A stretch of DNA of 64,000 nucleotides from Pseudomonas pergaminensis (GCF_024112395.2 NZ_CP078013.2:2108001-2172000); one strand, 5' to 3'; counted from the stretch's first letter, positions 42,923 through 51,589 are shown. Notes: generated by a model from the sequence alone, not told the origin. Made by a program: numbers and translations.

Positions 42923-45004
42923 TTACTGCTTGGCCACCTGCTTGGTGATCTTCAGGTAGTCCAGCAGGATCCGGCCTGTCTCGGCCAGGTAGGCATCATC
43001 TTCCGGCTTGGTTTTGTCAGCCTCGGCCGGCAGTGCATCTTCGTCTTCTTTCTTCAGTTCCTTGAGTGGATCCTCACCCTTGGCCTTGCGGCGGATGTTT
43101 TCCAGTACAAGTTGCTTGTTCTCGATGTCGGAGTGCTGCGCACGGCGGTCCACTTCATTGAGGCTGACGGTTTTTTCTTCCATCAGCTTCTTGGCCAGGG
43201 CCAGCTTGTCGCGGATGAACACGAACTCGGCATCCTTGGCGGAGCGGGTATCGTGGTCAGCCTTCAACTGCGCCAGGAATGGCTTGAACGGATCCGACGC
43301 CGGCTTGATCGCAGGGCGGATGGTGTCCCACGGCATGGCTTCCGGCAGGGCACTTTCGCCGATTTCCTTGGTGTCGATGATCGACGGGAAATCGATGTCC
43401 GGCAGTACGCCCTGATGCTGGGTGCTCTGCCCGGAAACCCGGTAGAACTTGGCCAGCGTCAGTTTCAGCTCGCCGTGGTTCAGCGGCTGGATGGTCTGCA
43501 CGGTGCCTTTGCCGAAGGTCTGGCCGCCGATGATCAGCGCGCGGTGGTAGTCCTGCATGGCGCCGGCGAAGATCTCCGAGGCCGACGCCGAGAGGCGGTT
43601 GACCAGCAATGCCATCGGGCCTTTGTAGAACGCACCCGGGTTCTCGTCTTCGAGCACGTCGACACGGCCGTCTGCGTTGCGTACCAACACGGTCGGGCCC
43701 TTGTCGATAAACAGGCTGGTCAGCTCGGTGGCTTCCTGCAGGGAGCCGCCGCCGTTGTTGCGCAAGTCGATTACCACGCCGTCGACTTTTTCCTTCTGCA
43801 GCTCAGTGAGGATTTTCTTCACGTCGCGGGTGGTGGACTTGTAGTCCGGATCGCCAGCACGGAAGGCCTTGAAGTCCAGGTAGAAGGCCGGGATTTCAAT
43901 CACGCCCAGCTTGTAGTCCTTGCCATCCTGCTTGAGGTTGAGGACTTTCTTCTGCACAGCCTGGTCTTCGAGCTTCACCGCTTCACGGGTGATGGACACG
44001 ATCTTGCTGGTCTGGTCGTTTGGCGCATTGGTGTGCGGAATCACTTCCAGGCGCACCACACTGCCTTTCGGCCCGCGGATCAGCTTGACCACTTCGTCCA
44101 GGCGCCAGCCGACCACGTCGACCATCTCTTTGTCGCCTTGGGCAACACCGATGATCTTGTCGGCCGGGGCGACCTGCTTGGTCTTGTCCGCCGGACCTGC
44201 CGGCACCAGGCGCACAATCTTGACCTGGTCGTTGTCGCTTTGCAGGACGGCACCGATGCCTTCCAGCGACAGACTCATGTTGATATCAAAATTTTCCGCG
44301 TTATCTGGCGACAGATAATTGGTGTGCGGGTCGTAGGACATCGCGAAGGTGTTGATGTAGGCCTGGAAGATATCTTCGGCACGGGTCTGATCCAGACGCG
44401 CGAGTTGATTCTTGTAGCGCTTGGTCAACAGCTCCTGGATGGCCTTCGGCTCTTTGCCGGCGATCTTCAGGCGCAGCACTTCGTCCTTGACGCGTTTGCG
44501 CCACAGGTCGTCGAGGGCGGCGGTGCTGGTCAGCCAAGGCGCGTCCTTGCGGTCCACCAGAAGGGTTTCCTTCTGGGTGAAGTCGAGCTTGTCGACGCCT
44601 TTGTCCAGCTCACCCAGGGCGAAGTCCAGACGCGCTTTGACGCGGTCCAGGTAACGCTTGTAGATAGTGAAGGCGGGCTGCAGGTCGCCGCTCTTGAGGA
44701 AGTCGTCGAACTGCGTCTTCCACTTGTCGAACTCGGCGATATCACTGGCCAGGAAGTAGCTGCGCGACGGATCCAGCAGCTTGAGGTAGCTGTCGTAGAT
44801 GATCACCGAGCGCGCGTCGTCTAGCGGCGGCTTGCTGTAGTGATGGCGCTTGAGCAACTCGACGACGTTAAGGCTGGCAATCACCTCATCGCGATCCGGC
44901 TGAAGGTTGTCCCAGCTGTTGGCTGCGAACGTATTGGTCGACATCGACGCGAAGCCGAGACCAATGAAAAGAGCGAGGGCGGTGCTGGGGAACAAATGCT
45001 TCAT
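42923..45004 (-). CDS. prc: Tail-specific periplasmic protease Prc
   Basis: A 693-residue carboxy-terminal processing protease. A signal peptide (MKHLFPSTALALFIGLGFAS; cleavage near TFA) is followed by the Prc N-terminal domain, a PDZ domain (LSLEGIGAVLQSDNDQVKIV), and the S41 protease domain (GVVIDLRNNGGGSLQEATEL). The catalytic Ser is in RLSASASEIFAGAMQ and the Lys in GQTFGKGTVQ. Prc/AlgO trims periplasmic proteins, including MucA-type anti-sigma factors. ATG 45004 begins the signal peptide; ATG 45037 is an alternative with an unusually long n-region. Confidence 0.93.
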   Translation of the reverse strand: MKHLFPSTALALFIGLGFASMSTNTFAANSWDNLQPDRDEVIASLNVVELLKRHHYSKPPLDDARSVIIYDSYLKLLDPSRSYFLASDIAEFDKWKTQFDDFLKSGDLQPAFTIYKRYLDRVKARLDFALGELDKGVDKLDFTQKETLLVDRKDAPWLTSTAALDDLWRKRVKDEVLRLKIAGKEPKAIQELLTKRYKNQLARLDQTRAEDIFQAYINTFAMSYDPHTNYLSPDNAENFDINMSLSLEGIGAVLQSDNDQVKIVRLVPAGPADKTKQVAPADKIIGVAQGDKEMVDVVGWRLDEVVKLIRGPKGSVVRLEVIPHTNAPNDQTSKIVSITREAVKLEDQAVQKKVLNLKQDGKDYKLGVIEIPAFYLDFKAFRAGDPDYKSTTRDVKKILTELQKEKVDGVVIDLRNNGGGSLQEATELTSLFIDKGPTVLVRNADGRVDVLEDENPGAFYKGPMALLVNRLSASASEIFAGAMQDYHRALIIGGQTFGKGTVQTIQPLNHGELKLTLAKFYRVSGQSTQHQGVLPDIDFPSIIDTKEIGESALPEAMPWDTIRPAIKPASDPFKPFLAQLKADHDTRSAKDAEFVFIRDKLALAKKLMEEKTVSLNEVDRRAQHSDIENKQLVLENIRRKAKGEDPLKELKKEDEDALPAEADKTKPEDDAYLAETGRILLDYLKITKQVAKQ

Positions 45005-45088
45005 GCTGATTCGACGCGGGGGCAATTGATAACGCATATTAGGCCGTCTTTGAGGGAGCCGGTTCCATATGGTCCGGTCGCATAATGC

Positions 45089-45116
45089 AAAAAGCCCGGC
45101 GATACAGCTACGGGCT
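45089..45116 (-). terminator. Orphan terminator-like hairpin 5' of prc
   Basis: On the minus strand AGCCCG-TAGCTGTATCGC-CGGGCT is followed by TTTTTGC. No leftward gene precedes it, so it may be an attenuator in the prc leader or the end of a short RNA. Confidence 0.4.
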
Positions 45117-45142
45117 CAGTCCAGACTCACTATGGAGGCACT

Positions 45143-46105
45143 GTGAAAGCATTGCAAGGCGTTGACGGTCATGTGGAGTGGTTGGAAGAACCCAGTCCTA
45201 CCTGCGATGTAGGGCAAGTTCGCATTCGCGTGGCGGCAGCGGGCCTCAATCGCGCCGATTTATTACAGCGTGCAGGGCTTTATCCACCACCACCAGGCGC
45301 CAGTCACGTACTGGGCCTGGAGTGTTCCGGGGTGATCAGCGAAGTGGGGGCGGGCTCATCCTGGCAAGTCGGCGACCGCGTCTGCGCACTGCTCGCCGGT
45401 GGCGGCATGGCCGAAGAAGTGGTGGTGGATGCGCGCCACGTGCTGCCCGCGCCGGAAGGTTTGTCGCTGATTGAAGCGGCGGCGCTGCCTGAGGTGTACA
45501 GCACGGCGTGGCTCAATCTGTTCCAACTGGCGGGCCTCAAGCCGGGTGAGAAAGTGCTGTTGCATGCCGGCGCCAGCGGCGTGGGCTCGGCGGCGATCCA
45601 GCTGTGCAAGGCGTTTGGCAGCCCGTGCTGGGTCAGCGTCGGCTCGGCGGAACGCCTGGCCTACTGCGAGGAACTTGGCGCCCAGGGCGGTGTGGTACGG
45701 ACCGACGGGCTCGAAGGGCTGCGGGATTTCGGGCCGTTCGATGTGATCCTCGACCCGGTCGGTGGCAACTATGCAGCACTGGACATCAAGCTGCTGGCCC
45801 TCGATGGGCGCTGGGTATTGATCGGATTGATGGGCGGTCGCGACGCGCAACTGGACCTGGCCCAGGTGCTGGGCAAGCGTATCCAGCTACTAGGCTCGAC
45901 CTTGCGCAGCCGCAGTGATCAGTTCAAGGCGGACCTGTTCAGCGACTTGAGCCAGCATGTATGGCCGCTGTTTGTCGAAGGGCGGCTGAGCCCGCAACTG
46001 GCCAAGACCTTCCCGATCAAGGATGCCGAGGCGGCGTTTGCCGAGTTGGCGACCAACCAGATTTCCGGGAAGTTGGTGTTGGTGATAGATGAGGCCTTGA
46101 ACTGA
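45143..46105 (+). CDS. NAD(P)H:quinone oxidoreductase (zinc-independent MDR, PIG3-like)
   Basis: A 320-residue medium-chain dehydrogenase/reductase. The N-terminal GroES-like fold has AAAGLNRADLLQRAGLYPPP (the QOR/PIG3 signature, no zinc-binding Cys set), and the nucleotide-binding domain has LLHAGASGVGSAAIQLCKAF. It reduces quinones or enones with NADPH. GTG 45143 follows GGAGG; the ATG within that ribosome-binding site is out of frame. It is divergent from prc. A REPIN begins 24 bp after the stop. Confidence 0.9.
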   Translation: MKALQGVDGHVEWLEEPSPTCDVGQVRIRVAAAGLNRADLLQRAGLYPPPPGASHVLGLECSGVISEVGAGSSWQVGDRVCALLAGGGMAEEVVVDARHVLPAPEGLSLIEAAALPEVYSTAWLNLFQLAGLKPGEKVLLHAGASGVGSAAIQLCKAFGSPCWVSVGSAERLAYCEELGAQGGVVRTDGLEGLRDFGPFDVILDPVGGNYAALDIKLLALDGRWVLIGLMGGRDAQLDLAQVLGKRIQLLGSTLRSRSDQFKADLFSDLSQHVWPLFVEGRLSPQLAKTFPIKDAEAAFAELATNQISGKLVLVIDEALN

Positions 46106-46127
46106 TCTCAATTTGGAATGCAGTCCA

Positions 46128-46212
46128 AATGTGGGAGCGGGCTTGCTCGCGAAGGCGGTGTATCTGTGAAGAATGTTTCATCTGACACACCGCATTCGCG
46201 AGCAAGCCCGCT
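46128..46212. repeat. REPIN interrupted by the IS110 element (left part)
   Basis: AATGTGGGAGCGGGCTTGCT (46128-46147) is the left arm; the right arm starts GCGAGCAAGCCCGCT and stops at 46212, where the IS begins. The missing end CCCACATTTG is found at 47455-47464, beyond the IS. Confidence 0.9.
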
Positions 46213-46244
46213 TGTGTCTTGAGACAGGATTAAGCTGAAGGTGA

Positions 46245-46392
46245 GAGGGTGAGTGGCAAGCTGAATGCCCGAAGTGCTTAAAGCACGTGTGGGAGCCCAT
46301 GCTGCCACTCACTTCTCCGCTCTGGACATGAGCCCGAACAGTTGAACGAGCCCACCTCGAACAGTTACAAGCGTGGGCCAAGCCAGAGCGCT
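46245..46392 (+). ncRNA. Candidate IS110 bridge RNA (target- and donor-binding loops)
   Basis: The left end folds into two stem-internal loop-stem modules. Module 1: outer stem GTGAGTGGCA/TGCCACTCAC (46249-46258, 46303-46312), apical hairpin GTGCT/AGCAC. Its 5' loop side holds GCCCG (46267-46271), identical to the target just left of the CT core. Its 3' side holds TGTGGGAGC (46288-46296), the complement of the target core and right half. Module 2: outer stem CGCTCTGG/CCAGAGCG (46318-46325, 46383-46390). Its 5' side holds ACAGTTG (46338-46344), identical to the IS right end, and its 3' side ACAAGC (46367-46372), complementary to the core plus IS left end. Confidence 0.75.
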
Positions 46393-46420
46393 CTCACTTT
46401 GAGTGTAAGAGGGTTTGGCT

Positions 46421-47353
46421 ATGTTTTCCTATCCAGCAGGCATTGATGTTTCCAAGGACAGCCTTGAGGCTCGAGTTAATCTGATTGACGTTGGGGTAAG
46501 TTGCGCTAACGCCGAAGATGATTTCCCTGGGTTGATTGGGTGGCTATTGCTTCACCAGGTCGGCCGCGTGCTGTTGGAGGCCACTGGCGGTTACGAGCGC
46601 AAAGTCATGAAGGCGCTCCAGGCTGCGGGCCTCAACGTCATCTGCATCAATCCCCGTCGAGCCAAGAGTTTTTCCACGGCGATGGGCCAACAAGCCAAAA
46701 CCGACCCGATAGATGCAAAGTCCGTTGCACAGTTCGCAGCGGTACTCGACTCGCCAAACAGCCGAATCACCAGCCCGAAACATGACGAGTTGCGCGCGTT
46801 AGTCCAACAGCGAGAAAACTTTATTCAGCAGAGAGACGATGACAAAAGGCGCCTGAAAACGGCCTCATGCGACGTAGTAAAACCAGCGTTGCAGAGTCAT
46901 ATCGACTACCTGATCAAGGCTGTGAACGCGATAGACCAGTTGATTCGTCAAAGCGCCAACGTGTTAGACCGCGAAAAAGTCGAACGCCTGTGTTCAGTTA
47001 AGGGGATCGGGCTCGTTACGGCGGCTAGCCTTATGGCATACCTGCCGGAGTTGGGTGAGGTTGGCAAGCGTCCGATCGCTGCCCTAGCGGGCCTCGCGCC
47101 GTATAACAACGACAGTGGGAAGCACATAGGCGCGCGTCACATTCGTGGCGGAAGGTTTTCCGCACGTCGCTCGCTATACATGGCCTGCTGGGTCGTCATT
47201 CGGGACCAGCCTGAATTCCAGGCACCCTATAAAGCACTGCGTGGCAAAGGAAAATGCGCAAAAGTTGCGCTAATCGCATGCATGCGTGTTTTGTTAATCC
47301 GGCTGAACGCAATGCTGCGTGATAGGACTGAATGGAAAGAACACGCTGCCTAA
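46421..47353 (+). CDS. IS110-family recombinase (transposase)
   Basis: A 310-residue DEDD-type recombinase. The RuvC-like N-terminal domain has GIDVSKDS (D9), LLEATGGYE (E53) and KTDPIDAKSVAQFA (D95, D98). A coiled central part (LVQQRENFIQQRDDDKRRL) leads to the C-terminal Tnp domain with VKGIGLVTAASLMAYLPELG and PYNNDSGKHIGARHIRGGR; the Ser in NDSGKH (about 232) is the likely nucleophile. Full-length and apparently intact. AGAGGG precedes ATG 46421 by 7 nt. It would act with the RNA encoded in the 208-nt left end. Confidence 0.93.
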   Translation: MFSYPAGIDVSKDSLEARVNLIDVGVSCANAEDDFPGLIGWLLLHQVGRVLLEATGGYERKVMKALQAAGLNVICINPRRAKSFSTAMGQQAKTDPIDAKSVAQFAAVLDSPNSRITSPKHDELRALVQQRENFIQQRDDDKRRLKTASCDVVKPALQSHIDYLIKAVNAIDQLIRQSANVLDREKVERLCSVKGIGLVTAASLMAYLPELGEVGKRPIAALAGLAPYNNDSGKHIGARHIRGGRFSARRSLYMACWVVIRDQPEFQAPYKALRGKGKCAKVALIACMRVLLIRLNAMLRDRTEWKEHAA

Positions 47354-47454
47354 ATCGGCAGCGATGTGTCGTTGAAGGTCACACGGCTTGAAGCTGTGGG
47401 AGTTTGGCTGTCTTTGAAAGCGATGGCCAAGATATGGTCATCAAGACAGTTGCT

Positions 47455-47466
47455 CCCACATTTGAT
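47455..47466. repeat. Right remnant of the REPIN interrupted by the IS
   Basis: CCCACATTTGAT completes the REP arm that ends at 46212 on the other side of the IS110 element. Confidence 0.85.
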
Positions 47467-47492
47467 CGCATTTCAAATCAGTGAAGTCGGTT

Positions 47493-48146
47493 TCAGGTCC
47501 AGTGATGGATTGGCCAGCCAGCTTTTTCGGCGTGTTCGCGCAGTACCGGGTCCGGGTTCACCACCTGCGGATGATCCACCTTCAGCAGCAACGGCAGATC
47601 ATTGCGTGAGTCCGAATAGAAATACGCGCCTTCCAGCGTTTCACCTTCCTGTTCCAACCACGCCAGCAGACGCGTGATCTTGCCTTCACGGTACGTCAGT
47701 ACACCCGCGGTACGCCCGCTGTACACGCCATGGCTGACGTCCAGTTCAATCCCCAACACTTCATCAATGCCGATCCGCGCCGCAATCGGCGTGACCAGGT
47801 GCGTGCCCGACGCTGAGATCACCAGGATCCGGTCGCCATTGGCGCGATGGCGCGCGATGGTCTTGGTGGCGTCGCTGTAGATCAGAGGCTCGATCACGTC
47901 CTCGACCCAGGGCTCCACCAAGTGCTCGATTTCTTCCGGCGTGCGGCCGATCATCGGCTCCAGGCTGAAGTCCATGAAGTCTTCCATGCGTAGCTTGCCC
48001 TGGCTGTAGGCGTCCATCAGCTCGTTGTTCTTGCGCATGAACGACTCGGGGTCGACCCAGCCCAGGCGGCCCATCTGCTCGCTCCACAGGGTGGCGCAGT
48101 CGCCGTGGATGAGGGTGTCGTCCAGATCAAAAATTACCAATGCCAT
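47493..48146 (-). CDS. HAD-superfamily (IB/SerB-like) phosphatase
   Basis: A 217-residue HAD hydrolase. Motif I is FDLDDTLIHGD (nucleophile and acid Asp), motif II is in VISASGTHLVTPIA, Lys is in YREGKITRLLAWL, and the motif IV pair is in YSDSRNDLPLL. It belongs to the SerB-like IB subgroup and removes phosphate from a small molecule. It lies 30 bp downstream of the ABC ATPase gene on the same strand, so it is probably the last gene of the transport operon. The IS110 element was inserted just past its 3' end. Confidence 0.88.
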   Translation of the reverse strand: MALVIFDLDDTLIHGDCATLWSEQMGRLGWVDPESFMRKNNELMDAYSQGKLRMEDFMDFSLEPMIGRTPEEIEHLVEPWVEDVIEPLIYSDATKTIARHRANGDRILVISASGTHLVTPIAARIGIDEVLGIELDVSHGVYSGRTAGVLTYREGKITRLLAWLEQEGETLEGAYFYSDSRNDLPLLLKVDHPQVVNPDPVLREHAEKAGWPIHHWT

Positions 48147-48176
48147 CCGTCATGCTCTCTCAAATGAAACGTTGCA

Positions 48177-49166
48177 TCAGGCTACTTCACACAGGGCACT
48201 GGGGTCGATGGAAAGTGCCAGGCGTTGCCCGTCCGGGTGCAGGTCGTCGGCCGATCGGTTGAGCACATCCACCACCAGTTCCACGCCGCGCGCTTCGATG
48301 CGGTAGCGGATCACGTTGCCCAACAGGCTGTGGCTGCGCACCAGGGCGTCCAGTTCGCCGTCGCGGCTCAGTTCGATGGCCTCCGGGCGAATGGCGATGC
48401 GGCTGTTGATTGGGCGTTGCAGCAACTGGGTGGCCTTGTCGGCGTCCAGCAGGTTGTAGTTGCCGATGAAGCCGGCGGCGAACACATCGACAGGCGCGGT
48501 ATAGAGGGTTTCGGCATCGCCGCTCTGCACGATCTTGCCCTGGTTCATCAGGAAGATCCGGTCGGACATGGTCAGGGCTTCTTCCTGGTCATGGGTGACG
48601 AAGATGGTGGTCAGCCCCAATTCTCGCTGGATCTGGCGGATCTGTTCGCGCAGGTGCTTGCGAATGCGTGCATCCAGCGCCGACAGCGGCTCATCCAGCA
48701 ACAACAGGCGCGGGCGGGTGACCAGCGAGCGGGCAAGGGCCACGCGCTGGCACTGGCCGCCGGACATCTGGTGCGGGTAGCGGCCCGCCAGGTCCTTGAG
48801 CTCGACCAATTGCAGCACTTCTTGCACGCGCTTGTGGCTGTCGTCGGCGTTGACCTTTTGCATGCGCAGGCCGAAGGCAACGTTCTGTTCCACGGTCATG
48901 TTGGGGAACAGTGCATAGCTCTGGAACACCATGCCGATATGGCGTTTCTGCGGGCTCAACGGGACGATGTCCTGGCCATCAAGGAGGATTTTGCCACTGT
49001 CCACCGAGGTCAGCCCGGCGATGCAACGCAACAGCGTGGACTTGCCGCAACCGGACGGGCCGAGCAGGGTGACGAACTCGCCCTTGGCGATCTCGCAGTT
49101 GATGTCACTGAACACCGGGGTGCCGGCGTAGCCTTTTTGCAGGTGTTGGACGCTGACGAAGCTCAT
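48177..49166 (-). CDS. ABC importer ATPase (PotA/FbpC-like)
   Basis: A 329-residue ABC ATPase with Walker A (GPSGCGKS), Q-loop (GMVFQSYALFPNMTV), signature MSGGQCQRVALARSL, Walker B (LLLLDEPLSALD), H-loop (VTHDQEEAL) and a C-terminal TOBE-like regulatory domain (INSRIAIRPEAIEL). It powers the two permeases encoded upstream. The start at 49166 overlaps the permease stop (ATGA). A much longer same-frame reading upstream is only the permease gene in another frame. The closest functional types are 2-aminoethylphosphonate, spermidine or ferric importers. Confidence 0.92.
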   Translation of the reverse strand: MSFVSVQHLQKGYAGTPVFSDINCEIAKGEFVTLLGPSGCGKSTLLRCIAGLTSVDSGKILLDGQDIVPLSPQKRHIGMVFQSYALFPNMTVEQNVAFGLRMQKVNADDSHKRVQEVLQLVELKDLAGRYPHQMSGGQCQRVALARSLVTRPRLLLLDEPLSALDARIRKHLREQIRQIQRELGLTTIFVTHDQEEALTMSDRIFLMNQGKIVQSGDAETLYTAPVDVFAAGFIGNYNLLDADKATQLLQRPINSRIAIRPEAIELSRDGELDALVRSHSLLGNVIRYRIEARGVELVVDVLNRSADDLHPDGQRLALSIDPSALCEVA

Positions 49167-49963
49167 TGGCTTTTGTCCTTGTTCAAGATATTGGCGGCCC
49201 AGGTCAGCACCAGCACAAAGAAGAAATAGGAAATCACGACGGCACTGGTGAAATGGCCGCTGCTGTTGCGCATGTTGTTCAGGTAGACCTGCAGGGTTTC
49301 GTAGCGGGTGCCCACCAGGATGTTGGCGAACACGAACTCGCCGAACAGGAAAGAGAAAGACAGCAACAGCGCTACCATCAGGCCTTTGCGCAGGTTGGGC
49401 AGCACCACCAGGATCGCCGCCTGCCAGGTGCTGGCACCGAGCAGTTGGGAGGCGTCCATCAGGTCGCGCAGGTTGATCGCCTGCAGGTTGTTGGTGATCG
49501 CCCGGTACATGAACGGCAGCGCGACGGTGAAGTAGCAGCCGATCAAGATCCACGGCGTGCCCACCATCGCCATCGGCCCGGAGCCATACAGCTGCAGCAA
49601 ACCCACCGACGACACCACGGGTGGCACCGCGAAAGGCAGCAGGATCAGGATGTTCATCAGCGCATCCAGCTTGGGAAAGTGATAATGCACCACGAACAGC
49701 AGCGGCAAAATCAACACCACCGACAGCACCAGTGCGCCCACGCACACCAGCAACGATTGCCCGAAGGCCATCAGGAAACGCGGGTCGCTCCACAGCTGTA
49801 CGTACCATTTCACCGTGAAACCGGCGGGCAGGATCGTCGCCGACCAACTGCTGGCGATGGAATAGACGAAGGTGCCGATCAGCGGCAACACCAAGATCGC
49901 AAACAACAGGTACACCACCACGCGGTGGTAGAGGGAGGCCGGGCCGGCTTCAGCGCGAGACAT
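49163..49963 (-). CDS. ABC importer permease 2
   Basis: A 266-residue inner-membrane permease with six hydrophobic segments. The EAA-loop region is DLMDASQLLGASTWQAAILV. It starts within the preceding permease gene (14-bp overlap), with GAGGAG at 8 nt inside that gene, so translation is coupled. It pairs with the other permease as a heterodimer, as in the PhnU/PhnV or PotB/PotC arrangement. Confidence 0.9.
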   Translation of the reverse strand: MSRAEAGPASLYHRVVVYLLFAILVLPLIGTFVYSIASSWSATILPAGFTVKWYVQLWSDPRFLMAFGQSLLVCVGALVLSVVLILPLLFVVHYHFPKLDALMNILILLPFAVPPVVSSVGLLQLYGSGPMAMVGTPWILIGCYFTVALPFMYRAITNNLQAINLRDLMDASQLLGASTWQAAILVVLPNLRKGLMVALLLSFSFLFGEFVFANILVGTRYETLQVYLNNMRNSSGHFTSAVVISYFFFVLVLTWAANILNKDKSQ

Positions 49964-50786
49964 GGTAGCTCCTCTTGAGCAGCAGTTGATGGACCACGGT
50001 GACCACGGTCATCAGCACCACCAGCACCACGGCCAGGGCACTGGCCAGGTTCGGGTCGAGGGACACATCGCCGGAGACCAGCCCCGCGATGCGAATCGGC
50101 AGTACGTTGAAGTTGCCGGTGGTCAAGGCGTAGACCGTGGCATAGGCGCCGAGGGCATTGGCCAGCAGGATCACGAAGGTGCCGAGCAAGGCAGGGGTCA
50201 GCACCGGCAGGCCGATATGCCGCCAGAACTGCCAGCCGCTAGCGCCCAGCAGGGACGCTGACTCACGCCAGTCTTCGCGCAATGCATCGAAGGCCGGGTA
50301 AAGCAGCAGCACACCCAATGGAATCTGGAAGTAGGTATAGAGGATGATCAACCCGGTCTTGGAGTACAGGTTGAAGTCCTGAATGATCCCCGCCTGCTTG
50401 AGCATGAGGGTGATGCTGCCGTTGAACCCCAGCAGGATGATGAACGCGAAAGCCAGGGGCACACCGGAAAAGTTGCTGGTCATGTTGGCAAAGGCCGTCA
50501 CGAAGTTGCGCAACGGCGAATCCACCCGGCGCAACGAGTAACTGCCCAGCACGGCAATGATGATGCCGAAGATGCTTGAGTAGAAACTGATCTCAAGGCT
50601 GAACTGAATCGCTTGCAGGTAGAACTTCGAGCTGAAGATCCGCGTGAAGTTTTCCACGCCCCAGCCAGCTTCCTCGGTTTGCAGGCTGTTGATCAGTACC
50701 CACACCAGCGGGGCAATTTCGAACACGATAAAGAACAGTGCGAACGGCACCAGGCAGATCAGCGCCAGCCATTTGCCACGGATCAT
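49950..50786 (-). CDS. ABC importer permease 1
   Basis: A 278-residue permease with six hydrophobic segments (first: LALICLVPFALFFIVFEIAP). The EAA-loop is DALREDWRESASLLGASGWQ. ATG 50786 overlaps the stop of the phosphodiesterase gene by 4 bp (ATGA); the longer upstream reading was rejected. Part of the six-gene uptake operon. Confidence 0.9.
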   Translation of the reverse strand: MIRGKWLALICLVPFALFFIVFEIAPLVWVLINSLQTEEAGWGVENFTRIFSSKFYLQAIQFSLEISFYSSIFGIIIAVLGSYSLRRVDSPLRNFVTAFANMTSNFSGVPLAFAFIILLGFNGSITLMLKQAGIIQDFNLYSKTGLIILYTYFQIPLGVLLLYPAFDALREDWRESASLLGASGWQFWRHIGLPVLTPALLGTFVILLANALGAYATVYALTTGNFNVLPIRIAGLVSGDVSLDPNLASALAVVLVVLMTVVTVVHQLLLKRSYHVSR

Positions 50787-51589
50787 TTCAACAGCTCCCG
50801 ACAGACAGGTTTGTCGTGGGGCACGCCCAGCAGTTCGCAGACGGTGCCACACAGCTCGATCTGTTTCGGCGCGGCGCTGGGGTCCAGGCTGAACGCGTCG
50901 CCGAGCACGAATAGCGGCACTTCGCGTTCTTCCGGCAGCAGGCCGTTGTGGGAGCGGTCGTTGTTCATGCCGTGGTCAGCGGTTACCAGCACTTGGTAAC
51001 CGGCATCGAGCCAGCCTTGCAGGTAGTCGGCCAGGACGATGTCGGCCACCCGTGCGCTGTTGCGATAGTGCGCGGTATCGAGGCCGTGCTTGTGGCCGGC
51101 GTCATCGATGTTCATCGGGTGCACCACCAGGAAGTCAGGCGCGTGTCTGAGGCGCAGGCTTTCGGCGTCGGCAAACAGGTGGGAATCCGGGTAGTGGTCA
51201 TTCCAGTAGAAATGCCCGTGCTGGATCGCCAACGCCTTGTCGTCGGTGTGACGGTCGCGGGCGGCGAGAAAGGGCGTGCGGTTATACAACTCGCTGACCC
51301 AGTGATAGGCCGCCGCCGCCGTGGTAAGGCCGGCGTCGGTGGCGTAATGGAAAATGCTGCGCTGGTTGGACAGGCGCGAGACGTTGTTGTGGACGATGCC
51401 ACTCTGGATCGGCGGTACGCCGGTCAGGATGCATTCATACAGCGGGCGGGACAGGGCGGGCAGTTCACATTCCAGCTTGTAGAGGGCTGCGCGTCCTGCG
51501 CCGACATAGGCCTGCAAGTGCCCCATGGCGTGTCGGGCAACCTCGAAGTTCAGGCCGTCGAGCACGACAAGGATGACAGTGTGCTTCAT
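50783..51589 (-). CDS. Alkaline-phosphatase-superfamily phosphodiesterase
   Basis: A 268-residue protein of the nucleotide pyrophosphatase/phosphodiesterase branch. The N-terminal metal site is LVVLDGLNF; the nucleophile is probably the Ser in PALSRPLYECILTGVPP (the Thr position of NPPs). Other metal ligands are in NIDDAGHKHG and TADHGMNND. There is no signal peptide, so it is cytosolic and acts after import. Being translationally coupled to permease 1, it most likely hydrolyses the transported phosphoester or phosphonate. A HAD phosphatase at the operon end could take the next step. Confidence 0.85.
   Translation of the reverse strand: MKHTVILVVLDGLNFEVARHAMGHLQAYVGAGRAALYKLECELPALSRPLYECILTGVPPIQSGIVHNNVSRLSNQRSIFHYATDAGLTTAAAAYHWVSELYNRTPFLAARDRHTDDKALAIQHGHFYWNDHYPDSHLFADAESLRLRHAPDFLVVHPMNIDDAGHKHGLDTAHYRNSARVADIVLADYLQGWLDAGYQVLVTADHGMNNDRSHNGLLPEEREVPLFVLGDAFSLDPSAAPKQIELCGTVCELLGVPHDKPVCRELLK

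Larger units (their letters stand above)
46213..47454 (+). mobile_element. IS110-family insertion sequence in a REP target
   Basis: A 1,242-bp element bounded by CT dinucleotides (46211-46212 and 47453-47454). Removing it with one CT rejoins GCAAGCCCGCT to CCCACATTTG, restoring a perfect REP arm. It has a 208-nt left end, the transposase gene and a 101-nt right end. Short subterminal matches TGTCTTGA (46215-46222) and its complement TCAAGACA (47441-47448) occur near the ends. The CT core and REP target recall IS621. Confidence 0.88.

Noticed and set aside
42881..44824. A 647-codon + strand frame
   Set aside because: Antisense shadow of prc.
47393..47460. CTGTGGGAG...GCTCCCACA near the IS right end as a second REPIN
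   Set aside because: The left half lies within the IS right end and the right half is the rejoined target; the inner stem is imperfect. The IS-in-REP reading explains both junctions.
49167..49847. N-terminal extension of the ABC ATPase frame
   Set aside because: It lies within the permease gene in another frame and would precede the ATPase start that overlaps the permease stop by ATGA.
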